Below, piece by piece: positions 37,108-44,599 of a stretch of DNA of 64,000 nucleotides (positions are counted from its first letter, which is position 1; each line of letters begins with the position of its first letter). Where the stretch lies: positions 248,001 through 312,000 of the forward strand of contig NZ_FUZF01000003.1 of assembly GCF_900168125.1 (NCBI RefSeq). The letters are read 5' to 3'. The notes beneath the pieces were generated by a model. The model was not told the DNA's origin. It did not search any database and worked only from the letters and a program-made list of their open reading frames with translations. This DNA is from Sphingobacterium nematocida. Lineage in GTDB: Bacteria; Bacteroidota; Bacteroidia; Sphingobacteriales; Sphingobacteriaceae. A program made the translations under genes and the position numbers.

Positions 37108-40083
37108 TTAAAAATCTAGTTTAACACCCAAATTAAATGTGCGTGGTATACGTACCCCCATCCCCGTATCATAACCATAGTAATTGACCAACTCGGGATC
37201 TCTGCCCGAATATTTTGTTAGGGTAAACAAATTGTTGCCCGATAGGTAAACATACACCCGGTCAAATCTATTTTTTGTAGCGTTGACTACTTTTGTTAAA
37301 TCGTAACCTATCGAAAGATTGCGCAATTTGACAAAAGAACCATCTTCCATAAACATATCCTGCTCAGCCTGGTACGGTGTTACTGAAGACCATGGATTAT
37401 ACAACGGATACGCCTGATCATCAAAATTCTTTTCCCAGAACGTGATATCACGAACTGCAGTAATGTCACTTGCCTCATCCATATTGGCAAAGTCAAAATA
37501 CCTTGCGGCCTGTTTGTTGATAATAGCCCTATCCAAATTAAAGTACAGTTGGAAGCTCAAATCCAAATTACCATACGTAAACTGATTATAAAAACCACCT
37601 ACATATTTCGGAATCACATTGTCCATCATTATGCGGTCATTATTATCAATATTAAAATCCCCATTTTGATCTTTCCATCTTGGATCCCCTGCCTTAAAGC
37701 TTGTTCCTCCATTATAGGTCAATATGCTGTAGTTGCTAGCGTTTACCGGTACATCCAAATCCTTATGGAAGATACCCTCATTCTTTAACAACCAGAAGCG
37801 ATCTATACGCTCACCGACCTCCAACCTGTTTGAACCTATTGTTATCCCCTCAAGTCCATCCGGAAGTTGGGTTAGTTTATTGGTATTATACGCTATATTA
37901 AAACTTGAATTCCACCCAAACTTCGCATCCACGCCTTGTGACAGTTTATAGCCTAATGTCAATTCTACACCGGTATTCTTTACCGCCATTCCATTCTTGA
38001 TCGCGGTGTTATAACCTGATTCTGCTATCGCAGGAACCCCGATCAACATATTCTTAGCATGCTTATTATAATACTCAGCACGTAGGTTGAACTGTTTCAA
38101 TAACTCCAGTTCCAACGATACATTCGCTAGGTCTGTGTAAGCCCAACCAAGGTCGTAACCTACCCACCCCGAAGAATAGGGTCTGTTGATCGTACCAATA
38201 CCGTTGTATGAAAATACCGATCGGTTTCCTTCCCATCCCAGATTGGGACTATACTGAGGTCCTGCGGCTTCACGGTCTGAAAAAGGAATATTGCCCATAC
38301 GGCCATAAGAAGCCCCCAATTTAAGCTGATCTAAGATATCTGATTTTAAATGGTAGTTTAGGTCATAGTCTGCATTTAGTGCATACGAAGTATACCAACG
38401 GTGTCCCGGTTGTACCTGAGACGATCCGTCTCTACGCAATAAACCTGCGATACGATACTGCCCCTGACGGGAATAGGTACCACGGGCATACACCGAAGCC
38501 AAACGGTGAGAGATACGATCTGAATAATAGAAAGGCGTAAAACCTACGGCACGCAGGTACTCCGTCTTTTGCGAATTACCTTCGACCGAATTTATCTTAA
38601 TAAAGTCATTAGGGCCTTTATAACCTACAATATAGTTATACTTAGAAGCATCTGACTGATAACTCATCCCGGCCTCTAACAAGAAGTTGCTATTGTCTTC
38701 GAAGTGGTGATCATAGCTTAACGTATTGTCAAAAACAATCCTTTCATTAGTCCCTAAGTAGTTGGATACATAATTATTACCCGACATGATGGTAGATGGC
38801 CAGAATACGTTCCGCTTGTTTTCGTTATAGTCCATCGAAAACTTAGGTGAGAAATTTAAATTTTTCAAAATCGCAAAATTGATTGCGATTTGCCCTACCA
38901 TACTGCTATTGATGTTATCATCAATAATTTTATCGTACTCATTCAGGAACAGTCCATACATATCTTTATTCGGCGAAAGCGGAGTAGACATGTCTGGAAT
39001 AAAACGGGTTTCCCCTAGTCGCTCCGTAATCGAACGATTACGATCTCGATCCAAACGGGTCATATTCAGCATACTAGATATGGTCATCCATTTAGTAGGC
39101 AACATATTGATATAAAACGCACCTTGATAACGTTTAATCCCAGTATCATCAGCCGAATTTTGGTTACTGGTATGTCCCGCATAGAACCTAAAATTAGCTC
39201 GCTCGCCACCACCTAATAAACTACCATGCACTGAATACAATGGTGTCGCACCATAATACAAATCAGGCCAGTTGGACGGTCCATAAAAATTAACGTTGGA
39301 GGAATCACTTAGATAAGCCGGATAAGCCGCCTTTTGATCCAATGTAGCGTACTTGTCGTAAAAAGGCTGTCTGAATTTCTTTTCCCAATCGGCATTAATG
39401 GTACTCACCGAGTTTGGCATAGCAAAACCAGTATATCCACCTACACTTAATTTCCGTTCTCCTGGTTTCGCATTTTTGGTAGTAATATAGATTACACCAT
39501 TCGCAGCTCGGGGACCGTAGATTGCCGTTGTAGCATAGTCCTTTAATACGTGAATAGATTCAATATTCTCGATATCAAAAATAGACTGTAAACTCGTAGC
39601 TGCACCTATAGGTTGCAAGGAATAATCTTGTATATCATAACCAATTGAAGCATCTTCGATCAATGGAATACCATTCAAAAGAATTAAAGGTTTATTCTTG
39701 GAAACATCATAAGGAGATAACACGGGTTGTGTGACACCCCTTATCAACGTATTTTGCTGTATGGTTCCTGGTTCTCCAGATGTCTCCTGTACATAGACTC
39801 CAGCCACTCCTCCTTTGAGCATTTGATGTAAAGTAACATTAGGCATACGAGACAAAAAGTTGGTTAACACGGTGTCTTTACCCAAGTAAGATTTGGTTGG
39901 ATCGGCATTATAGATAATCACCTTTTCCTCCTCAGCTATGGTATCTTTTTTAGTTGTATCCTGCAGCTGTCTGGTCGATGATGTTACCTTTCTCAGAGAA
40001 ACATCTGTCGTAGCCCAAACTTCTCCTGAGAAGCTTAACCCAGCCACCACCAATGCTAGTAAGTAATAGTAAATGTATTTCAT
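37108..40083 (-). CDS. SusC/RagA TonB-dependent transporter, first cassette (no regulatory-like domain)
   Basis: A 991-residue outer-membrane import pore and probably the first gene of the long PUL operon. After the signal peptide (ending near EVWAT), about 60 Lys/Thr-rich residues lead straight to the plug (LKGGVAGVYVQETSGEPG, IHVLKDYATTAIYGPRAANG). The usual ~90-residue carboxypeptidase-regulatory-like domain of SusC proteins is missing. The barrel ends in RTFNLGVKLDF. Nothing suggests a frameshift. The 306-base gap upstream carries candidate operator sites. Confidence 0.95.
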   Translation of the reverse strand: MKYIYYYLLALVVAGLSFSGEVWATTDVSLRKVTSSTRQLQDTTKKDTIAEEEKVIIYNADPTKSYLGKDTVLTNFLSRMPNVTLHQMLKGGVAGVYVQETSGEPGTIQQNTLIRGVTQPVLSPYDVSKNKPLILLNGIPLIEDASIGYDIQDYSLQPIGAATSLQSIFDIENIESIHVLKDYATTAIYGPRAANGVIYITTKNAKPGERKLSVGGYTGFAMPNSVSTINADWEKKFRQPFYDKYATLDQKAAYPAYLSDSSNVNFYGPSNWPDLYYGATPLYSVHGSLLGGGERANFRFYAGHTSNQNSADDTGIKRYQGAFYINMLPTKWMTISSMLNMTRLDRDRNRSITERLGETRFIPDMSTPLSPNKDMYGLFLNEYDKIIDDNINSSMVGQIAINFAILKNLNFSPKFSMDYNENKRNVFWPSTIMSGNNYVSNYLGTNERIVFDNTLSYDHHFEDNSNFLLEAGMSYQSDASKYNYIVGYKGPNDFIKINSVEGNSQKTEYLRAVGFTPFYYSDRISHRLASVYARGTYSRQGQYRIAGLLRRDGSSQVQPGHRWYTSYALNADYDLNYHLKSDILDQLKLGASYGRMGNIPFSDREAAGPQYSPNLGWEGNRSVFSYNGIGTINRPYSSGWVGYDLGWAYTDLANVSLELELLKQFNLRAEYYNKHAKNMLIGVPAIAESGYNTAIKNGMAVKNTGVELTLGYKLSQGVDAKFGWNSSFNIAYNTNKLTQLPDGLEGITIGSNRLEVGERIDRFWLLKNEGIFHKDLDVPVNASNYSILTYNGGTSFKAGDPRWKDQNGDFNIDNNDRIMMDNVIPKYVGGFYNQFTYGNLDLSFQLYFNLDRAIINKQAARYFDFANMDEASDITAVRDITFWEKNFDDQAYPLYNPWSSVTPYQAEQDMFMEDGSFVKLRNLSIGYDLTKVVNATKNRFDRVYVYLSGNNLFTLTKYSGRDPELVNYYGYDTGMGVRIPRTFNLGVKLDF

Positions 40084-40201
40084 GCAACAATTAATTTTCA
40101 GGTTATATTCTGTATAGTATTTTGGTTAGCTCGACCTTTTCCCAAGTCTATTGCTACACAATTCTACTACAATATTTCCCTACCTACAATGCGTAAAGCA
40201 A

Positions 40202-40217
40202 ACGCAATCGGTTGCAT
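40202..40217. promoter_or_regulatory. LacI-type operator candidate upstream of the PUL
   Basis: ACGCAATCGGTTGCAT is a near-perfect CG-centred palindrome, 119 bases upstream of the first SusC ATG. It resembles the general LacI/PurR-family operator layout. CAATCGGTTGCAT matches, at 12 of 13 bases, the reverse strand of 57515-57527, which lies about 124 bases upstream of the GH31 gene. No regulator gene is nearby. Confidence 0.5.
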
Positions 40218-40299
40218 TATCTACTACAACGTTATAGTGTACAACGGACAACAAGTATAAATTTTAGGTTAAAAAAATTAACAAAATCAGCTCGTATGT

Positions 40300-40310
40300 G
40301 GTCAAATAGG
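40300..40310 (+). promoter_or_regulatory. 11-bp motif shared with the GH2 upstream gap
   Basis: GGTCAAATAGG lies 217 bases upstream of the SusC start and is identical to the minus strand of 15676-15686 upstream of the GH2 gene. It could be a binding site of the unseen PUL regulator. Otherwise the 40084-40331 gap is AT-rich, without a clear TAnnTTTG box. Confidence 0.35.
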
Positions 40311-40331
40311 CTGTTTTTAGGAGAGTCCAAA

Positions 40332-40369
40332 TAAAAAAAACCTTCGAACATCATTGTTCGAAGGCTTTT
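40332..40369. terminator. terminator after sufE
   Basis: A 10-bp perfect stem CCTTCGAACA / TGTTCGAAGG with loop TCAT (40341-40364). On the minus strand a run of U8 follows the stem, on the plus strand CTTTTC. It lies 20 bases past the sufE stop and insulates suf from the PUL regulatory region. Confidence 0.9.
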
Positions 40370-40389
40370 CTATAAAACCGATACAAATA

Positions 40390-40806
40390 CTACCTATTCT
40401 GCAGGGCTAAGGCATACAGTTTCATCTGTTTGACCATAGACAATAGTCCATTTGCACGTGTTGGAGACAAGTGTTCCTTAAGCCCTATCTGATCGATAAA
40501 ATACAAATCCGTATCAACGATTTCTTTCGGGGTATGCCCCGACAATACTTTGACCATCAGACTCACCAAACCCTTTGTAATCAACGCATCACTATCGGCT
40601 GAAAAATAAAGCTTACCATCTTTCAACTCTGGGTGCAACCATACTTTCGATTGACAGCCCTTTATAATAAATTGATCCTGTTTCAGATTTTCATCAATAA
40701 GAGGCAATTCTTTCCCCAATTGAATGATATATTCATATTTTTCCATCCAGTCCGAATAGAAAGCAAAGTCTTCAATCAATTCGTCCTGTATCTCATTTAT
40801 TGTCAT
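40390..40806 (-). CDS. sufE: SufE-family sulfur acceptor protein
   Basis: A 138-residue cytoplasmic partner of SufS. It takes the persulfide sulfur from the desulfurase and passes it to the SufBCD scaffold for Fe-S cluster assembly. The acceptor Cys is in FIIKGCQSKVWLHPEL, and the C-terminal GLKEHLSPTRANGLLSMVKQM is typical. It lies 62 bases downstream of sufS on the same strand, a standard sufSE order. SufBCD is not in the window. Confidence 0.95.
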   Translation of the reverse strand: MTINEIQDELIEDFAFYSDWMEKYEYIIQLGKELPLIDENLKQDQFIIKGCQSKVWLHPELKDGKLYFSADSDALITKGLVSLMVKVLSGHTPKEIVDTDLYFIDQIGLKEHLSPTRANGLLSMVKQMKLYALALQNR

Positions 40807-40868
40807 TTTTCTTTTAAAATATTAGAAATTTCGCTATTCTCTCGTCACTTTAAACTCGTCACTGAATT

Positions 40869-42092
40869 TTACCGCAACATATTCAGCGCCCGCTTAAGGC
40901 CCGCGATAAAAGTATCAACATCTTCTTTTGTATTATACATGGCTAGACTGGCACGCACGGTACCCGGGATAGCAAATTGGTCCATGATAGGTTGTGCACA
41001 ATGATGGCCAGTCCTTACGGCGATCCCCAATTTATCTAAGATCACTCCGATATCATACGGATGTACTCCATCCACTACAAAAGATAATACCGATGACTTC
41101 TTATCCGCTGTCCCGATAATGCGAACACCTTCGATATCTTGAAGTTGTTCCGTAGCATAAGCCAACAGCTCATCTTCATATACTTTAATTCTATCGATAC
41201 CTATTTCCGTAATATAATCAATGGCAGCAGCCAGACATATACCTGCTTCAATATTAGGTGTTCCTGCTTCAAATTTAAAAGGCAATACATTATAAGTTGT
41301 CTTCTCAAAAGAGACATCTTTTATCATATCGCCCCCTCCTTGGTAAGGTGGCATCGCATTCAACCACTTCGCTTTACCGTACAATACCCCCACTCCTGTC
41401 GGCGCATACATCTTATGACCAGAGAAAACCAGAAAATCTACATCCAATTTTTGAACATCAATTGCGATATGCTGTACTGCCTGTGCAGCATCCAATAACA
41501 CTGGTGTTCCATTTTCGTGAGCCAAAGAGATAATCTCTTCCACCGGATTAATGGTACCTAATGCGTTGGAAACATACGTGACAGAAACAATCTTCGTTTT
41601 GTCGGAAAGCAGTTTACGATAAGCCTCCATGTCCAACATTCCCCGGTCATCCATCGGAATAACCTTCAGTACTGCCCCCTTTTCTTCGCAAAGCATCTGC
41701 CAAGGAACAATGTTAGAGTGATGCTCCATCGCAGAAATAACGATTTCATCTCCCTCACCGATAAAAGCCTTACCATAACATTGAGCTACCAGATTAATGC
41801 TATCTGTAGTACCCTTTGTTATAATAATTTCGACCTCTTCTTCGGCATTTATAAAGTCTTTGACCTTACGTCTGGTGACTTCAAAAGCATCAGTAGATAT
41901 CTGGCTCAAATAATGAACGCCACGGTGCACATTCGAGTTCATGTCAGAGTAATAATGAATGATGGCATCGATGACCGATTGTGGTTTTTGCGTAGTCGCG
42001 CCATTGTCCAAATATACCAAAGGCTTACCATTCACCTCTCGCTTTAACAATGGAAAATCAGCACGTACTTTATGTATATCAAATGTTTTCAA
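40869..42092 (-). CDS. sufS: cysteine desulfurase, SufS family
   Basis: A PLP enzyme that removes sulfur from cysteine for Fe-S assembly. Motifs are YLDNGATTQKP, VSAMEHHSNIVPWQ, the PLP lysine in FSGHKMYAPTGVGVLYG and the catalytic Cys in RTGHHCAQPIM. The start is placed at TTG 42092 (407 residues), which begins LKTFDIHKVRADFPLL like other SufS proteins. A longer reading from TTG 42152 would begin upstream of the likely transcription start. A -7 box lies at 42119-42126. Confidence 0.95.
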   Translation of the reverse strand: MKTFDIHKVRADFPLLKREVNGKPLVYLDNGATTQKPQSVIDAIIHYYSDMNSNVHRGVHYLSQISTDAFEVTRRKVKDFINAEEEVEIIITKGTTDSINLVAQCYGKAFIGEGDEIVISAMEHHSNIVPWQMLCEEKGAVLKVIPMDDRGMLDMEAYRKLLSDKTKIVSVTYVSNALGTINPVEEIISLAHENGTPVLLDAAQAVQHIAIDVQKLDVDFLVFSGHKMYAPTGVGVLYGKAKWLNAMPPYQGGGDMIKDVSFEKTTYNVLPFKFEAGTPNIEAGICLAAAIDYITEIGIDRIKVYEDELLAYATEQLQDIEGVRIIGTADKKSSVLSFVVDGVHPYDIGVILDKLGIAVRTGHHCAQPIMDQFAIPGTVRASLAMYNTKEDVDTFIAGLKRALNMLR

Positions 42093-42118
42093 GACGTTTC
42101 TATGTAAATTTTGAGGTA

Positions 42119-42126
42119 CAAAGTTA
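42119..42126 (-). promoter_or_regulatory. Bacteroidota -7 box for sufSE
   Basis: The minus strand reads TAACTTTG (consensus TAnnTTTG). The transcript would start near 42112, about 20 nt before the TTG start at 42092. This decides against a longer sufS reading. Confidence 0.6.
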
Positions 42127-42235
42127 CTATATATATAACCAAATAGTATCAAGATAGTGTATTCTTTTTGGTTTTATGGTATGCAATAAGGTTATGAATG
42201 ATATATAATAACGTTTTGAAAGGTCTGTCATTTTT

Positions 42236-42676
42236 TAAGGAACAATTTTTTACGCCTCTATGCCGGCGCGGGGCATGTTACTTTTGTCTTGACACAAAAG
42301 TAACCCAAAAGTCAAGGCTGTACCTTATTTGTTGTTCCAGTAACGCCATGGTGTAAGTGCAGCTCCAAGGTCTCCTTCGCACTATCCCCTACTAAAGACT
42401 AGGATCTGCTGAAGATAACGCAATATGTAAGGACTAACTTACACCATGCCTACTTTCACTGCCAAATAAGCTAAGGCCGTTTTTGTATACTTTACAATAG
42501 TTGTTCGCAATTACTTACATTTTGAAAAATGTCACCTTGGCGGGTTGCCAATTGCAGGAATGGTGATCCGTTATGGCAAGCCGGCACAATGACGCGCTTT
42601 TACCTCCTTTTGGCAAGACAAAATTGCGAAGCAATCTCCGTAGGAAACGAGGAGCCAGTCGCGGCTTGAGCGACAA
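42236..42676 (-). repeat. structured interspersed repeat, copy 2
   Basis: This fills most of the 694-base gap between sufS and the desaturase gene and aligns in reverse orientation with copy 1 at 8851-9298. The best-conserved block is 42526-42598, which pairs TTGCCA with TGGCAA and carries GTGCCGGCTTGCCA. Hairpins include GTTACTTTTGT/ACAAAAGTAAC at 42277-42304 (loop CTTGAC), CGCC/GGCG at 42253-42268, an 11-bp long-range stem 42347-42357 with 42438-42448, CATTTT/AAAATG at 42518-42531, TTTTG/CAAAA at 42608-42623 and GTCGC/GCGAC near 42658-42674. No protein is convincingly encoded. Confidence 0.8.
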
Positions 42677-42772
42677 AAAAATATCGATAGTAACACTTCC
42701 TTTAAAACTACCTATACATTTACACAGAAAGGTTTTTTCGTATCCATTCGTGAATGCTAAGCATTTTAATTA

Positions 42773-42780
42773 ATTTTGTA
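42773..42780 (+). promoter_or_regulatory. -7 box next to the desaturase start codon (leaderless transcript likely)
   Basis: TAATTTTG matches TAnnTTTG and ends 6 bases before the ATG at 42787, so the transcript would start at or just before the start codon. This supports ATG 42787 over an upstream TTG at 42754, which would lie ahead of the promoter. Confidence 0.55.
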
Positions 42781-42786
42781 TTAATT

Positions 42787-43782
42787 ATGCAAGAGAAACC
42801 CTTAAATATACCAGAAGGATCGAGGAAAGAGGTAATGACTTATCTAGAGCCCTTCATGCTCAACGAGATGAGTGAATACTTAAAGCCCGTGGAGCAGATG
42901 TGGCAGCCAGCTGATTTTCTCCCAGACTCTTCCCGTAGCACTTTCTTCGAAGAGATACGCGATCTACAAGAAAGCGCGCAGGAGCTTCCCTATGACTTGG
43001 TAGCCGTTTTAATTGGTGACACCATCACAGAAGAAGCCCTTCCTACCTACGAATCTTGGTTAACCATGGTGGAAGATGTAGAAAAAAATGAACAGGGAGG
43101 CTGGATGAAATGGGTTCGTGCCTGGACTGCAGAAGAAAACAGACACGGAGACTTGCTTAACAAATACCTTTACCTTTCAGGTAGAATAAACATGCGCGAA
43201 TTTGAGATGAGCACGCAATATCTAATCGCTGACGGTTTTGATATTGGTACAGGTGCTGATCCTTACCGCAACTTTATATACACCTCTTTCCAGGAGCTGG
43301 CTACCAACGTATCACACCGTCGTGTAGCAGGTATTTCCAAGAAAAGTGGCGACAAACTATTGGCCAAAATGTGTGGAGTTATTGCTGCCGACGAAGCCAG
43401 ACATGCCAAAGCCTATATGTCATTCGTCTCAAAAGCGATGACCGTAGATCCAAGCGAGGTTATGTTAGCCTTTGAAGATATGATGCGTAAGAAAATCGTG
43501 ATGCCCGCTCACTTCTTAAGAGAATCAGGAGGTCCACAGGGTGGAGCTTTCGCACATTTTTCAGATGCAGCTCAACGACTAGATGTCTATACAGCTTTAG
43601 ATTATGTCGATATCCTGAAGGAACTGATCACCGAATGGAAAATCGATCAAGTATCCGGATTGAACGAACAGGGCGAGAAAGCCAGAGATTATCTGATGAA
43701 ACTACCAGACCGCTTGACGAGACTAGCAGACCGAATTAAAATACCGGATCTACAGTATAAATTCAAGTGGATATATGGATAA
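42787..43782 (+). CDS. acyl-ACP desaturase (stearoyl-ACP Delta-9 desaturase family)
   Basis: A 331-residue soluble di-iron desaturase that introduces a double bond into acyl-ACP using O2 and reduced ferredoxin. Both iron motifs are visible: AEENRHGD and ADEARHAK (EExxH/DExxH type). The protein has the four-helix-bundle ferritin-like fold and no membrane segment. The start is chosen by the adjacent promoter box. The ferredoxin reductase and ferredoxin genes at 50.6-52.0 kb could supply electrons, which is inference. A strong terminator follows. Confidence 0.93.
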   Translation: MQEKPLNIPEGSRKEVMTYLEPFMLNEMSEYLKPVEQMWQPADFLPDSSRSTFFEEIRDLQESAQELPYDLVAVLIGDTITEEALPTYESWLTMVEDVEKNEQGGWMKWVRAWTAEENRHGDLLNKYLYLSGRINMREFEMSTQYLIADGFDIGTGADPYRNFIYTSFQELATNVSHRRVAGISKKSGDKLLAKMCGVIAADEARHAKAYMSFVSKAMTVDPSEVMLAFEDMMRKKIVMPAHFLRESGGPQGGAFAHFSDAAQRLDVYTALDYVDILKELITEWKIDQVSGLNEQGEKARDYLMKLPDRLTRLADRIKIPDLQYKFKWIYG

Positions 43783-43786
43783 AACT

Positions 43787-43824
43787 AAATAGCCCTTCAT
43801 CTAAGATGAAGGGCTATTTTATTA
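43787..43824. terminator. terminator after the desaturase gene
   Basis: A 15-bp perfect stem AAATAGCCCTTCATC / GATGAAGGGCTATTT with loop TAA, beginning 5 bases past the stop and followed by T-rich sequence. Confidence 0.92.
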
Positions 43825-43891
43825 AGTATACGATCTCTCCCACTTATCCATATTCCAGAAATAGCTAAAAAATAATAACTCACCTATTCCA

Positions 43892-44584
43892 TTAAACCTC
43901 AAAAAACACATATCGACCATTCACATTCCGCACATACACCTTTCCTGCTTTAATCAGATTGTACAAGCCATCCTTAAGATGCCTCGGGTATAATTTTAGG
44001 TTATGCCGCCCCGTGAACTCCACTTCCTGAAACAGCTCTATAGCCGACCTTCCCTCCTTTAGCTCTCCTTTTTCAAGAAGCCTATTCAATTTATGACGAA
44101 TATCAATAGTCGCATCAGAAGCCATTTCCAAGCTTTCATTAATCAACCATTCTTTAAAAGTTAACTCGGGCAGCGTATACTTCCTAGACTTCCACACGCC
44201 AGCCTCCTTGTAATGCTGCTCAGGTGTAAAAGTCCAAGGAACAATAAGTTCAAATTCCCGATAGAAATCCCCTTCTTCGATATTGACTCGGATTAAACGT
44301 TCCTCATTAGTTTCGTACGACTCGCGGACAGGCATAATAGGCTCGACAGTAGAATCTTGATAAATCCGATCCAACATAATGCGTTCATTTTGCAAAAACT
44401 TTCCCACAACATGCATAAGCTCAAAATCATTGTAATAAAAAGGGGCCTTCCCCAATAAGAAGGATAATTCTTCAGAAGACCATCCCTTAGCTATCCGTCG
44501 CTTTAGGTAAGTGTACCAATACACAAAATCCGACGAGTACATCATACCAGCATAGCTATTACGACCTGTTTCTATCTTTTCCAT
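43892..44584 (-). CDS. hypothetical protein downstream of the SNF2 helicase
   Basis: A 230-residue soluble protein I do not recognise. It is rich in charged and aromatic residues, with no signal peptide or membrane helix. The N-terminal half carries YSSDFVYWYTYLKRRIAKGW and SSEELSFLLGKAPFYYNDFE; the latter has an HTH-like look but is not a clear match. The C-terminus (LKDGLYNLIKAGKVYVRNVN) resembles a small winged-helix tail, which is only an impression. It starts 15 bases after the SNF2 gene and is co-transcribed with it, so it may assist or recruit that ATPase. Confidence 0.75.
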   Translation of the reverse strand: MEKIETGRNSYAGMMYSSDFVYWYTYLKRRIAKGWSSEELSFLLGKAPFYYNDFELMHVVGKFLQNERIMLDRIYQDSTVEPIMPVRESYETNEERLIRVNIEEGDFYREFELIVPWTFTPEQHYKEAGVWKSRKYTLPELTFKEWLINESLEMASDATIDIRHKLNRLLEKGELKEGRSAIELFQEVEFTGRHNLKLYPRHLKDGLYNLIKAGKVYVRNVNGRYVFFEV

Positions 44585-44599
44585 AATTCAAAGTTTTGG

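Noticed and set aside
40869-42152. Longer sufS reading from the TTG at 42152
   Set aside because: The extra 20 residues precede the conserved start of SufS, and the -7 box at 42119-42126 would lie inside the coding region.
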